Source: Pinus tabuliformis
Lineage: Eukaryota > Streptophyta > Pinopsida > Pinales > Pinaceae
Length of the DNA stretch: 64,000 nucleotides
Direction: 5' to 3'
Assembly (NCBI GenBank): GCA_031772625.1
Contig: CM062804.1
Location: 1,016,898,514-1,016,962,513 of the forward strand
The position numbers were made by a program, and so were the translations under genes. The notes under the pieces are model-generated. The model did no database searches, was not told the origin of the DNA, and saw nothing but the letters and a program-made list of their open reading frames with translations. Below, piece after piece: positions 54,978 to 64,000 of the stretch. Positions within the stretch are counted from its first letter, which is position 1, and each line of letters starts with the position of its first letter.

Positions 54978-54996
54978 TTGGCGACCATACTGGGGA
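54978..54996 (+). promoter_or_regulatory. Element D primer-binding site
   Basis: TTGGCGACCATACTGGGGA lies two bases after the 5' LTR and is identical to the site of element B at 11597-11615. The tRNA was not checked. Confidence 0.8.
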
Positions 54997-55176
54997 GAAC
55001 AACTTGTTTGTGGATTGATGTGTTTATTTCATAAGTCTTAGACGGAGCCTGAAGTTATGCCAGGTAGCCTTCGAAACGCTTTTGCTTTGCATAAGCGGAA
55101 GTAGATAAACGCTGCTTCAGTCAATCTCCGTGAGCTTGTGAATACAGCACTTCGATTGCATTTTACCCCAGTACAT
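54997..55176 (+). promoter_or_regulatory. Leader of element D conserved with element B
   Basis: About 180 bp, from the primer site to CATTTTACCCCAGTACAT, nearly identical to 11616-11794, whereas DNA on the gag side is much less alike. A candidate packaging signal. Confidence 0.55.
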
Positions 55177-55199
55177 TTGTAAACTCTGAACTTTTGATG

Positions 55200-56780
55200 A
55201 TAAGTTGAGAGTTTTCACAGGCTGATTGGCTATTTGTTCCTTGATATCCAAACTGGCTTCAGATTCTAGTCATATATTCAAATCTCATTCATGTCCAGCT
55301 GTTTTTGAGTATCTTGAAGACATTGATTTTGACGAGAGTTTTGAGTTGTCCCTGTTCAAAACCAAATCTATAAGTGCACTTGATTCTCTAGTTCCCAACC
55401 CTGATTTTGCTGCTGCCCTTGAAATCGAGAGACACAATAAATTGGTCGAAAATTTTATTCTAAGACACCTTTAGACAGATATCCAAGTCACTAATCTTAC
55501 TGATTTCCTCGAAACTATATCTGGCAATATTGGATCTACTATCACGGCTTCAGTTCCGCACGAACAGACCAATCCTCCTTTTATTTCTATATCCCCTATA
55601 GTTACACATCCTGAATCTACAGTCAATTCTCCCTCTTCATCTCATATCGCTTCTCCCCCGCCTACACCTCCTTATACCCCTCATACTACAACTACACCTA
55701 CTCCACCTACTACTCCTAGACCCAATCTACCTAAAGCAATGGATGCCCGGTTTGCCCCACTTGCTCTTCCTCAAAATCTGCATGATATGCCAGCTGATTA
55801 TCATAGTAAAATTCCCATGTTTGATGGCACTCCTCAGGGTATTTCCGCTCAGCAGCATATAGACAAAATGACAACTTTCTTTGATTTATATGAGATAGAT
55901 GAAGAAGATGTAACTATGCGTTTGTTTGTGCAAACATTCGGAGGAGAAGTAAGAAAATGGTTCAGAGGTTTGACAGCTAGGAGCATACCCACATTGGATG
56001 AACTTCAGAAGCAGTTTTTAGATCGATGGGAAATCAGAAAGGATCCACTTCAGATCAATGCCGAGTACAACAATCTCAAACGTAATCATGGTGAGTCTGT
56101 CCAAGATTACATTATCAGATTTAACACAGTTTACAATGCTATTCCAGACGATTTAAGACCATCTAGAAAATCAGCTCTTCTCAAATTCCCGGATGGCTTT
56201 GATCCGGAGATGGCTTATTCATTGCGAGATAGAGATCCACCTACCTTAGAGGATATGCAGAAAATCGCTGTTAGTGTTGAAGTGAATTTGAATGATAAAA
56301 GAGCAAGGATGAAAGCCGAAAAACGAGTGACAATCAAAGAAGAAGCTTCTACATCAGATCAGCTCCTTCGCAAGGTAGAAAGGCTGCTCGAAAACGCTCA
56401 TCTCGACAAGCCGGAACCGCAGATTCGCAATCCTAATTTCCGAGGTCCGCAGCAGCCACAATACAGAATTAAGCAGCGTGAAACAAGGGCACAAGAATCA
56501 ACAGTTCAGCAGCAAATAAAACCTCCACTTCAGCAGAATTTTGTTAGCCAAGAATCCGAGGATGAAGGTGATACTATCGGGGAGGAAAATCATTTTTTCA
56601 CTCCTGATGATCTGCCTACCTATATTACAGAAGAAGAAGAATTTGTGAGAAACTCCATCATCCATCAGGATGAGAATTATATCTTATCAAATGATGCAGC
56701 GCTTGAGGAAGAATCGGAGGAGTACCAAAGAGGATATCTCAATGCTTTGTCCGCTCAGCAGAGACAATTAAGAAATTGAG
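55200..56780 (+). pseudogene. Element D gag
   Basis: A Ser/Pro/Thr-rich stretch (about 55565-55735) precedes the capsid core: ALPQNLHDMPADYHSKIPMF, DLYEIDEEDVTMRLFVQTFG, VRKWFRGLTARSI, FLDRWEIRKD and YNNLKRNHGESVQDYIIRF (about 55760-56130), the Retrotrans_gag pattern. A charged C-terminal region rich in Glu and Gln follows; no zinc knuckle is visible, which is common in Tat elements. In the family it builds the particle. The region is part of a broken copy. Confidence 0.82.
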
Positions 56781-57097
56781 CTGTTCCTATAAATCCCATT
56801 CAGAAGAAGAAAGATACTTCAGCAAAAAATGATTCGGCTTCCCCACAGGAAAAAGGAAAAGAGATAATTGATCCCCCAGCAAGTCAATCATCTTCAGCAG
56901 ATAAGGTAAATCAGCCACCAAGCACAATGAGGGATAAAATTGAAAGAAGAGAAGTCTCGGCCAAAGAAGGTGAAAAGGTTTCAAAATTTAGTTTGGAGAA
57001 TGAAATTTCAAAGCTAAAAGTATCTATTCCATTGACCGAAATCATGAAAAACACCAACTAACGAGGTCAATTTTCCAAAATTCTGAATATTGATCCA

Positions 57098-57600
57098 ATG
57101 CTTGACACGGTAAATGTAGAAGATGATCAGCCAGAATTAATTTTTGGGCCTGCTTTAAATGGTGAGTCTCCTGAAAATGATGTTCCTCCCTTCTATATCA
57201 GTTTGAGGTTGCACGAGTATGTTTTACATAATGCTATGTTTGACTCGGGTGCTTCGCACAATTTGATGCCGAAAGCAATCATGGAAAAGCTGGGATTGGA
57301 CATCACAAGAAGATATCATGATTTGTATTCATTTGATTCCAGCCGGGTAAAGTGTATTGGATTGATCAAGGACTTGGTGGTAAGCCTGGATCAAATTCCA
57401 GCTAAGAATGTCTTGATGGATGTGGTTGTGGCGGATATTCCTCCGCGTTTTGGTATGTTGCTTTCAAGGTCTTGGGGAGCTAAGTTGAAAGGTACACTTC
57501 AGCTAGATTTTTCTTATGCTACAATTCCAGTCTTCGGTCAAATGAGAAAGTTATATCGGGAGCAAAAGATGAAATACATGATAACTAGCAAAGAAAAGCC
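57098..57600 (+). pseudogene. Element D protease
   Basis: Aspartic protease core AMFDSGASHNLMPKAIMEKL (about 57233-57295) with downstream VADIPPRFGMLLSRSWGAKL, the ILGRPWL-like second half of the fold. It cleaves the polyprotein in the family. It lies directly before the extra RNase H. Confidence 0.85.
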
Positions 57601-57849
57601 AATAAATCATCCTGTAAATTATGTACATACAGATTTGGAGTCGTTTGTTTTGTTTGCTGATAATTTTAATGAGATAGATAGTCAGTTAGTTCAGGCAGAG
57701 GATATACCAGAGATTACTGAAAATTTCAGAGAAGTTCTACAAAAGGAAAGAGAAGAAAAGCCAGCTGCCATGAAGCAAACAGCTGAAGCTAAGGGGCAGC
57801 AAATAGAAAAAACAGAGGCAACACAGTTTCAGCAGTTGGAAGAAGATGA

Positions 57850-58260
57850 AGATGGTCTTTGGACCATGGATTTTGATGGTGTTGTGGGCAGCGATGGTGC
57901 TGGTATTGGTGTGTGGATTCGAAGTCCCTTTTCTGCCCGAGACAAAGTCCCAAGCAAGGTGAGAGTGTGTTCTTATAAACTAGCATTTGATTGTTCAAAC
58001 AATGAGGCAGAATATGAGGCTCTCATTGCTGGCCTTAAAATTCTTCGCAAGCTGAAAGCAAAGAAGATTGCAGTTTATGGTGACTCCGAGTTGGTGATAA
58101 AGCAAGTTAAAGGTGAGTTTCAGGCCAAGCATCCTCGCATGAGGGCATATCGAAATGTTGTCCTAGATATTTTGAAATTATTTTCTGAACATACTTTGAC
58201 ATGTGTGCCCCGCATACAAAATGGTGTTGTTGATGCATTGGCCAAGGCAGCAAGTAACTT
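57850..58260 (+). pseudogene. Element D extra (archaeal/plant-type) RNase H before RT
   Basis: LWTMDFDGVVGSDGAGIGVW, NNEAEYEALIAGLKILRKL, AVYGDSELVIKQVKGE and RIQNGVVDALAKAASN form a complete RVT_3-type RNase H with all four acidic positions. Such a second RNase H is the hallmark of Tat-group elements. Here it lies between protease and RT, whereas in the best-known Tat elements (Ogre, Retand) I recall it behind RT-RNase H. It probably removes the RNA strand during cDNA synthesis. Confidence 0.88.
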
Positions 58261-58599
58261 AAAAATTCCAATGAATTCCAGCAACAAATTTGAAATTTAT
58301 GTGAAACACTGCCCCACAGTTCCGGATAATCAACGATGTTGGCAAGTCTTCCAGGATGATGAAGAAATCAAAGATTTTCTGCAAATTGAAGGTGAGTTTA
58401 AGGACATCTCCATAGATACTGAACCAGATGAAGTAAATCAAATGGATGTGCTGCAACTTAAGGACAATTTTATTCCTAAAGGATTGATTCCTTTGGAAGA
58501 GCTGTTTGATCAAGATGATGTGGCCCGCAAACCGACATTGAGACCAACTGAAGAAGGTGTTGAAGAGGTAAACATTGGAGCAGCTGAGAATCCCAAGAT

Positions 58600-59600
58600 G
58601 GTGAAGCTATCTAAGTCATTGTCACCAAAGGTAAAGAAGGAGTATGTCAGATTGTTATATTCATTTTCTAATGTTTTTGCATGGGATTATTCAGATCTAA
58701 AAACATATGACACCAATATCATTCAGCATACTATTCCTATAAAGCCAAATCAGAAACCTTTCCGTCAAAAGTTGAGTAGAATCAATCCTAAATTGCTGCC
58801 ATTGATAGAAAAAGAAGTGAATAGGTTGTACAAGTCCGGGATCATAGTACCTATCAGATTTTCCGATTGGATATCCAATTTGGTACCCGTAAGCAAGAAG
58901 ACCGGTGAGATCCGTTTATGCATTGATTTCAGAAACTTGAATAAGGTGTCTTTAAAGGACAATTATCCGCTGCCCAAAATGGATCATATATTGCAGCGAG
59001 TAGTTGGAGCATCAAGGATGTCGCTACTCGATGGCTATTCCAGGTACAATCAGATTTTGGTGCATGAGGATGATCGTGACAAAACTGCATTCACTACTCC
59101 ATGGGGAACATTTCATTATGCAAAAATGCCATTTGGTTTGAAAAATGCAGGTGCCACTTTTCAGCGTGTGATGGATATGGCCTTTTCCAACGAGAAAGAT
59201 GTCTTTTTAGTTGTTTACCTTGATGATTTGACTGTATTTTCAAAATCTGATGAAGAACATTTATATCACTTGAAAATTGTTTTTCAAAAGTGCAGAAAAT
59301 ATGGTATTTCGCTGAATCCAAAGAAGAGTCTTTTCGCCATGAGTGAAGGCAAGCTCTTGGGCCACATCATTTCCAAAGACGACATCCGTATAGATCCTGC
59401 ACGTGTTGAAGCTATTCAGCAACTTGAGCAGCCTCGGAACAAAAAAGAAATACAGTCCTTTAATGGTAAGCTGAATTTTCTGCGTCGCTTCATTCCGAAT
59501 CTTGCTAAGCATCTTAGAGAAATCACAAACATGCTGAAAAAGGACAGCCAACTAAAGTGGACCGAAGAGGCGGTAAAATCTTTCAATTTGGTAAAGTTGG
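58600..59600 (+). pseudogene. Element D reverse transcriptase
   Basis: Begins with the linker FSNVFAWDYSDLKTYDTNII, then EIRLCIDFRNLNKVSLKDNY, LLDGYSRYNQILVHEDDRDK, MPFGLKNAGATFQRVM, the catalytic YLDDLTVFSK (about 59215) and LLGHIISKDDIRIDPARVEA. A typical Ty3/gypsy RT with Tat/Athila-like linker. It copies the genomic RNA in the particle. Confidence 0.9.
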
Positions 59601-60010
59601 TTCTATCTTCAACCCCTACTCTAATCAGTCCGGATTACACACAAGACTTTATTTTGTTTTCATTTGCCTCTGAGCACACATTGGCAGCTGTACTAATGCA
59701 AAAAAGAGATGGAGTTGAGAAGCCTATTTCTTTTTTCAGCCGTATTATAAGAGACAGAGCATTAAAGTATAACATCATTGAAAAACAAGCACTTGCGCTT
59801 GTGAAGGCCTTGAAGGATTTCCGTGTGTATATATTGCATTCTCACATTATAGCATATGTTCCTAACGCGACAGTAAAGGATGTTTTGGTACAGGCAGAAC
59901 CAGAAGGAAGGCGAGGTAGGTGGATTGCTGCATTATTGGAGTATGATGTAGAAATTAAACCCACTAAGCTGATCAAAGGTCAAGGTCTTGCCAAATTAAT
60001 GGCTGAAACA
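59601..60010 (+). pseudogene. Element D gypsy-type RNase H
   Basis: The region behind RT has the shape of the gypsy RNase H (ASEHTLAAVLMQKRDGVEKP, IIEKQALALVKALKDFRVYI, WIAALLEYDVEI) but looks diverged from the standard catalytic pattern, whereas the extra RNase H before RT has its pattern complete. A weakened original RNase H next to an acquired one is described for Tat-group elements, where the old domain may serve as a connector. Confidence 0.75.
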
Positions 60011-60089
60011 AATCTACATGTCCTAGACATCAATTTGATAGCTGCCATGTCCGATGAAGATGAGGAGAATTCAGCACAACAGGTATCTG

Positions 60090-61363
60090 ACATCTTTATT
60101 TCTTCTCCTTGGTATGCTGATATTATATATGTAATTCAAAATTTGTCTTCACCTCCCGGGATGCCTCGAAATAAAAGTAGGACATTGAAGTTGAAAGCAG
60201 CCAAGTTTTGCATCCTTAAATCTGCACTATATTGGAAAGACCCCGGTGGAACATTGCTGAATTGTTTGGTCGAGGAGGAAGCCAAAACAGTTGTGGAAGA
60301 TTTTCATAAAGGTGACTGCGGGGGCCATTTTTTTTGGAAGACTACAGCAAATAAGATCCTAAGGGTAGGTTTTTATTGGCCTTCATTGTTTTCAGATGTA
60401 TATAAAGCTGTTAAGAATTGTCATGAGTGCCAAATTTTTCAAGGGAAACAGAAATTACAGCGATTGCCTCTCAAACCAATTGAAGTCAGCGCACCATTTT
60501 AGCAGTGGGGCTTGGATTTTATCGGCGAGATTCATCCCGCATCATCAGGACATCATAGATGGATATTGACAGCTACCGATTACTTCACAAAATGGATTGA
60601 AGCCATTCCCACCCGGCAGGCCTCGGATGCGGTAATTATTTCTTTCCTTGAAAATAATATACTGTCGCGTTTTGGCTGTCCAAGTAAGTTAATTACAGAT
60701 AATGCAGCAGCATTTAAATCAAAGAGAATGGTTGACTTTTGCTACAAATACAATATTAGCTTGGGGCATTCTACCGCCTACCATCTGCAAGGAAATGGGT
60801 TGGCAGAATCTTCAAATAAGTCCTTGGTAAATATCATTAAAAAGTTGCTGGAAATCAATAAGAAGAGCTGGCATAAAAAGTTAGTGAATGCACTGTGGGC
60901 TGATAGGGTAAGTCAGAAAAAGTCAATTGGCATGTCTCCTTTTGAGTTGGTGTACGGGATAGATGCAGTGTTTCCTAGTTCGCTTGCTATTCCGGTAGTT
61001 AAATTGCTTCAAGAAGCTGATAGTGAGGAAGATCCCATGCAGAGGCGGATTAATCAAATGATTCATTTACAGCAGACACGGGAAGAAGTTCTTCACAATA
61101 CTCTCAAGTTGCAAGAGCGCATAAAGAAGATTTATGACAGGAAAGCAAAACCAGATGACTTCCAAATAGATGATGTGGTTTTGAAGTGGGATGCTCGGAA
61201 TGAAGACAAAGGGAAGCACGACAAATTTGATAATTTATGGAAGGGTCCCTATAAGATCGCAACATATCGTGGCCAAAATGCTTTTCTTCTCAAGGAAATG
61301 AACGGAGATGATTATCCCGGAGGGTCAATCAATGGTCGGCTGTTAAAGAGGTACCATGTCTGA
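60090..61363 (+). pseudogene. Element D integrase
   Basis: N-terminal HHCC domain (HKGDCGGHFFWKTTANKILR ... NCHECQIF, about 60305-60440), catalytic core with LDFIGEIHPASSG, ITDNAAAFKSKRMV and LQGNGLAESSNKSL (D, D, E positions between about 60515 and 60810), and a GPY-type C-terminus (LWKGPYKIATYRGQNAFLL, about 61235). No chromodomain follows, as expected for the Tat group. It inserts cDNA into host DNA. Part of a broken copy. Confidence 0.88.
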
Positions 61364-61621
61364 GCATTTTCTGTTCTTGTCACCATCATTGTACATACCG
61401 TTTTACTCTTATTTTATCGCATGTGTGTACTAATCTTTCATCCTCAGTCTGGGGCCCGCAGTGAAGGCTATAATTCTGAAGATGAAGATTGATTGGTTTG
61501 AGGTTTGTCAAGGTGTTTTTATCAGTCCATTTTCTGTCCACAATTGAGTTAGTTTGGGTCAAAGTTGTGTCCAATTTTCAATCACTAAAGCTGTCAGAGT
61601 TTGTGTCAAATGAGTAAATAA

Positions 61622-61718
61622 TGATTCCATCGCCCAATGGTTGAAAGCAATGGTTTGCTCTCCCAGAGGTCTGAGGTTCTTGGCATCTTCAAGGAGCTAC
61701 CATCCCCATTGGAGCCAA
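61622..61718 (+). promoter_or_regulatory. Conserved 3' internal end of element D
   Basis: The last ~95 bp before the 3' LTR match 14495-14590 of element B at about 90% and end in the same CCATCCCCATTGGAGCCAA. They should contain the plus-strand primer site. Confidence 0.55.
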
Positions 61719-64000
61719 TGTTAGAGTCGGTCTAGTAGCCCTCCACCAGAGATCAAAGCTCTTTGCATTTCATGATTAGGTGTCCCATCAGTGTGATCAT
61801 GTTGCATTCCGTTAGGCATGCCATAATCCTGGTGGAGGGAGTTTGTGTTTTTTATTCCCCTCCTGTTTGGCACTGCTGGTTCAGGTTTGTTTAAGTTAAT
61901 AAAATTTTCAAAGGGTCATTCATTTTACTTTAAGTTTCGAGGTCTTAGGTCTAGGGTTGAGTCAATTTTTGTCTTGAGAGGTCATAAAGGACCAGCAGGC
62001 CAGAGGGATGTCCTTCATTAAACATTATTTCAATAATTCTCACTATTGTACAGCTAAATTTTCACCTTGTTTTCAAAACTCTGTTTTTGAAAAACAAAGG
62101 TCACTATCTCGTTTTTGTAAAAAATTCTCAAAATTTCAAATTCTTCAAATGTCGAAGTGCAGCCTTGGTCTCCTTTGCCAAAGCATCTTAGAAGCTATCC
62201 CTGCAAAAATTTTCAGAAGAAATCATCATTTCAACCAATTTTTCAAAGAAAGGAAACCAAAAGTCAGAGCCAATTAATTCAAAGAAAGTGTCAACACTCA
62301 AACATTATAAAGTGGGTTTTGGGCAAATGAAAATCTAAAGGAAGCCTATAAAAGCACATCACTCTTCATTAGCAACTCATTTGCCTCTCACAAGCTAAGT
62401 GAATCCTTGCAAAGGCGATTTCAAGAGTTTTTGAGCAAATTGGGCAGTTTCAGAGGCGCGCTACGCATCAGGGAGGGCGCGCTACGCGTCAGGGGCGCGC
62501 TACGCATCAGGCTGCCTTTCTCAGAACAAATTTGCACGTGCGCTACGCGTCAGAGGGGCGCTACGCGTTGGGCGAGGGGCGCTACGCGTTGGGTTTTTCG
62601 CTCAACAAACTGTCAGCAAGCTATCAAATCGACTTTTCTCTCAAGCAAATTGCAGGTAGGCCTCTCCTCCATGGCTAAATTTGGTTTTGCAAGTTGAATG
62701 AGAAATTAATATGTTTAAATGCCATAAAAATGAGAAGTCAAAACCCTACTTTGATGTGGAAGATTTAAAGCCTTTATGGTGCTAGGGTTTCAAATTTCTT
62801 TTGCTGTCCAAGGTTGCCCATTTGTAATCCCTCTTTTCCCTTATTTCCATCAACATTCTCCTTCAAAGTTTCGCATAAAATTTCATACTCTAAAATCCCT
62901 AAAACTTACTACATTCCCAAACCCCATTTCCACCTTAAAGTCCCACAATATTATAATTTCCCATGTTTCTTTCCCTAAATTCCTTATTTTTGTTTATTGT
63001 CCCTAATTCCCTCATGTTCCCCTTTCCCTAACAATCCCCTTGTATTTATGTCCCCTTGGTGACAGCATTTGAAAAAGTCAAACAACAGTTGATTGGGTGC
63101 AAAGTCAGCATTACATTTCAGCTATCTTGCCTTCAAAACCATGTCAGAAACCGAATCAGATTATCAGCAGAGTTATGACAGTGATTCAACACCAGAGGTA
63201 GAAGTGCCAAGGAGGCATCACAAGGGTGGTAAGGGTGGTCGGCATGTCAGGGAGGAGCCCACTTCTCTGGCTCATTTGCAAGCTTGTCCACTTGCAATGA
63301 CATGTTTTCAGTATCAATCATGCCTTGGATATTGTGAGCGAATCTCACAAATTCAACATCACAGAGAACTAGTCCGCTTGTTTGTCTTACATTTGCACAA
63401 TGGTCATGTGAACCTTGCAGGAGTGGATTTCACTCTATCACCTGAAATTGTTGCTCAAGCCACCGGGATACCAAATGTTGGGGAGGAGTGGACCAAGCGC
63501 AAGCAGCTAGACAGATTTCATTATCAACCATACATCAAACCCGGATGCATGAGACACCTAACTTCTGTTTTTCCTTTCAGATTCCTAAGGGATGAGTATG
63601 CACCCTTGATGAGGCTCATTATGCGCTATTTCACTTGTGAGGGCAGATTTTCACATTTATGTTCGTACCATATCCGTTTGTTGATGCATTTCACCTGGGT
63701 ACGAATGATGAACATTCCATTTTTCATGTGCCGAAATATAGAGAAGATGGTGCCCGTAGTGCAAAGGAAGAACCCCGCACAGCAACACATAAGTATATAT
63801 CATTATGCACTGATCGAGATCATAGTGATGCATCAGTTGGCACAACAGGGTATTGCTTGGGAGGATTTCATTTCTCGCGACTTCTTCATGGTGCCACAGC
63901 CACCTCCTGAGATTGTCCATGATGAGGGGGGGCCTTCACAACAGTTTCACATTCCAGAGCCCGAGCACATCAGCACTCCAGCATGTGTTACATATCAGAG
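61719..64000 (+). repeat. Element D 3' LTR (cut by window end)
   Basis: Begins TGTTAGAGTCGG and shows the uninterrupted form of the LTR at the place where element E inserted in the 5' copy (GCAGGTAGGCCTC near 62651). It contains the TATA box (62347-62353), GC-rich cluster (62456-62595) and the start of the LTR reading frame. About 2.1 kb more lies outside the window. Confidence 0.93.
63141..64000 (+). CDS. LTR-encoded reading frame of element D, 3' LTR copy (partial)
   Basis: The same frame as at 51995, starting MSETESDYQQSYDSDSTPEVE and running out of the window inside the linker. The central domain (ATGIPNVGEEW, FTCEGR, HQLAQQGIAWEDF) is kept, with a handful of differences from the 5' copy. 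This shows directly that the frame belongs to the LTR and is present twice per element. Confidence 0.7.
   Translation, partial: MSETESDYQQSYDSDSTPEVEVPRRHHKGGKGGRHVREEPTSLAHLQACPLAMTCFQYQSCLGYCERISQIQHHRELVRLFVLHLHNGHVNLAGVDFTLSPEIVAQATGIPNVGEEWTKRKQLDRFHYQPYIKPGCMRHLTSVFPFRFLRDEYAPLMRLIMRYFTCEGRFSHLCSYHIRLLMHFTWVRMMNIPFFMCRNIEKMVPVVQRKNPAQQHISIYHYALIEIIVMHQLAQQGIAWEDFISRDFFMVPQPPPEIVHDEGGPSQQFHIPEPEHISTPACVTYQ

Larger units (their letters stand above)
36134..64000 (+). mobile_element. Element D: Tat-lineage Ty3/gypsy element with ~4.4 kb LTRs, split by element E
   Basis: The 5' LTR begins TGTTAGAGTCGG at 36134 (flank GGAGA), is interrupted by element E (37076-51509) and ends CTAACA at 54975. 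The 3' LTR begins at 61719 and runs past the window end. Without E the LTR is about 4.4 kb. The internal part (54976-61718) has a primer site, gag, protease, an extra RNase H, RT, RNase H and integrase, but no chromodomain. The extra archaeal/plant-type RNase H and the very long LTRs place it in the Tat group. LTRs differ by about 1.5% by eye over 2.3 kb. About three to four breaks in gag-pol. Confidence 0.9.

Noticed and set aside
1-64000. tRNA, rRNA or other RNA genes
   Set aside because: No cloverleaf with A and B boxes or rRNA core sequence was seen; tRNA-like stretches are the primer-binding sites of the elements.

Overview
No host gene, rRNA, tRNA or CRISPR array can be supported in this 64 kb. 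It is intergenic DNA of a large, repeat-rich seed-plant genome: plant L1-type LINEs (DUF4283 ORF1), a plant chromovirus, Athila- and Tat-lineage Ty3/gypsy elements and a Ty1/copia-type element lie next to or inside one another. The bulk of long-LTR Tat/Athila DNA would fit a gymnosperm, but the sequence alone does not settle the species.

Layout. (1) 1-4193 (+): 3' part of a decayed Ty3/gypsy chromovirus, element A, ending in a 334 bp LTR. (2) 4194-~19120 (-): an old LINE with ORF1, endonuclease and RT, cut at its 3' end by element A and split within ORF1 by element B. (3) 8001-18186 (+): element B, a pol-less, non-autonomous Tat-like element with 3.6 kb LTRs, 5 bp TSD GTCTG and a gag-like region carrying unusual repeated modules. 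(4) 20066-21073 (-): a 5'-truncated LINE tail with RNase H, poly(A) and a perfect 15 bp TSD. (5) 21.1-28.9 kb: a decayed protease/coiled-coil remnant, two small tandem repeats and long stretches with nothing recognisable. (6) 28934-34742 (+): element C, a copia-type element with 1.3 kb LTRs and a Met-tRNA-like primer site but no recognisable pol. (7) 35.3-35.85 kb: a relic of gypsy pol. (8) 36134-64000+ (+): element D, a Tat-lineage element with ~4.4 kb LTRs, gag, protease, an extra archaeal-type RNase H placed before RT, RT, RNase H and integrase. (9) 37076-51509 (-): element E, an Athila-lineage element inserted in the 5' LTR of D (TSD GTAGG), with an uninterrupted 1973-residue gag-pol and a further coding region after pol.

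Most interesting. Element D carries a reading frame inside its LTR, so each copy holds it twice and it would precede gag on the genomic RNA. Its N-terminal domain shares an ordered set of motifs with the post-pol protein of the Athila element E, and both continue into a coiled coil, so two lineages seem to carry one accessory module in different places. Element E also holds an array of 16 palindromic hairpins (GCTGTTCC...GGAACAGC) directly after pol, and the same 8-9-mer is expanded again in its LTRs and inside its post-pol coding region. Elements B and D share primer site, leader and 3' internal end although their coding regions differ, as expected of a non-autonomous element and its helper family.

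Relative age by eye from LTR-LTR differences: C about 7%, B about 2%, D about 1.5%, E about 1%. The LINE at 4.2-19.1 kb is older than A and B. With rates from ~2e-9 to ~1.3e-8 per site per year, B, D and E fall between under one and about five million years, and C between a few and some sixteen.
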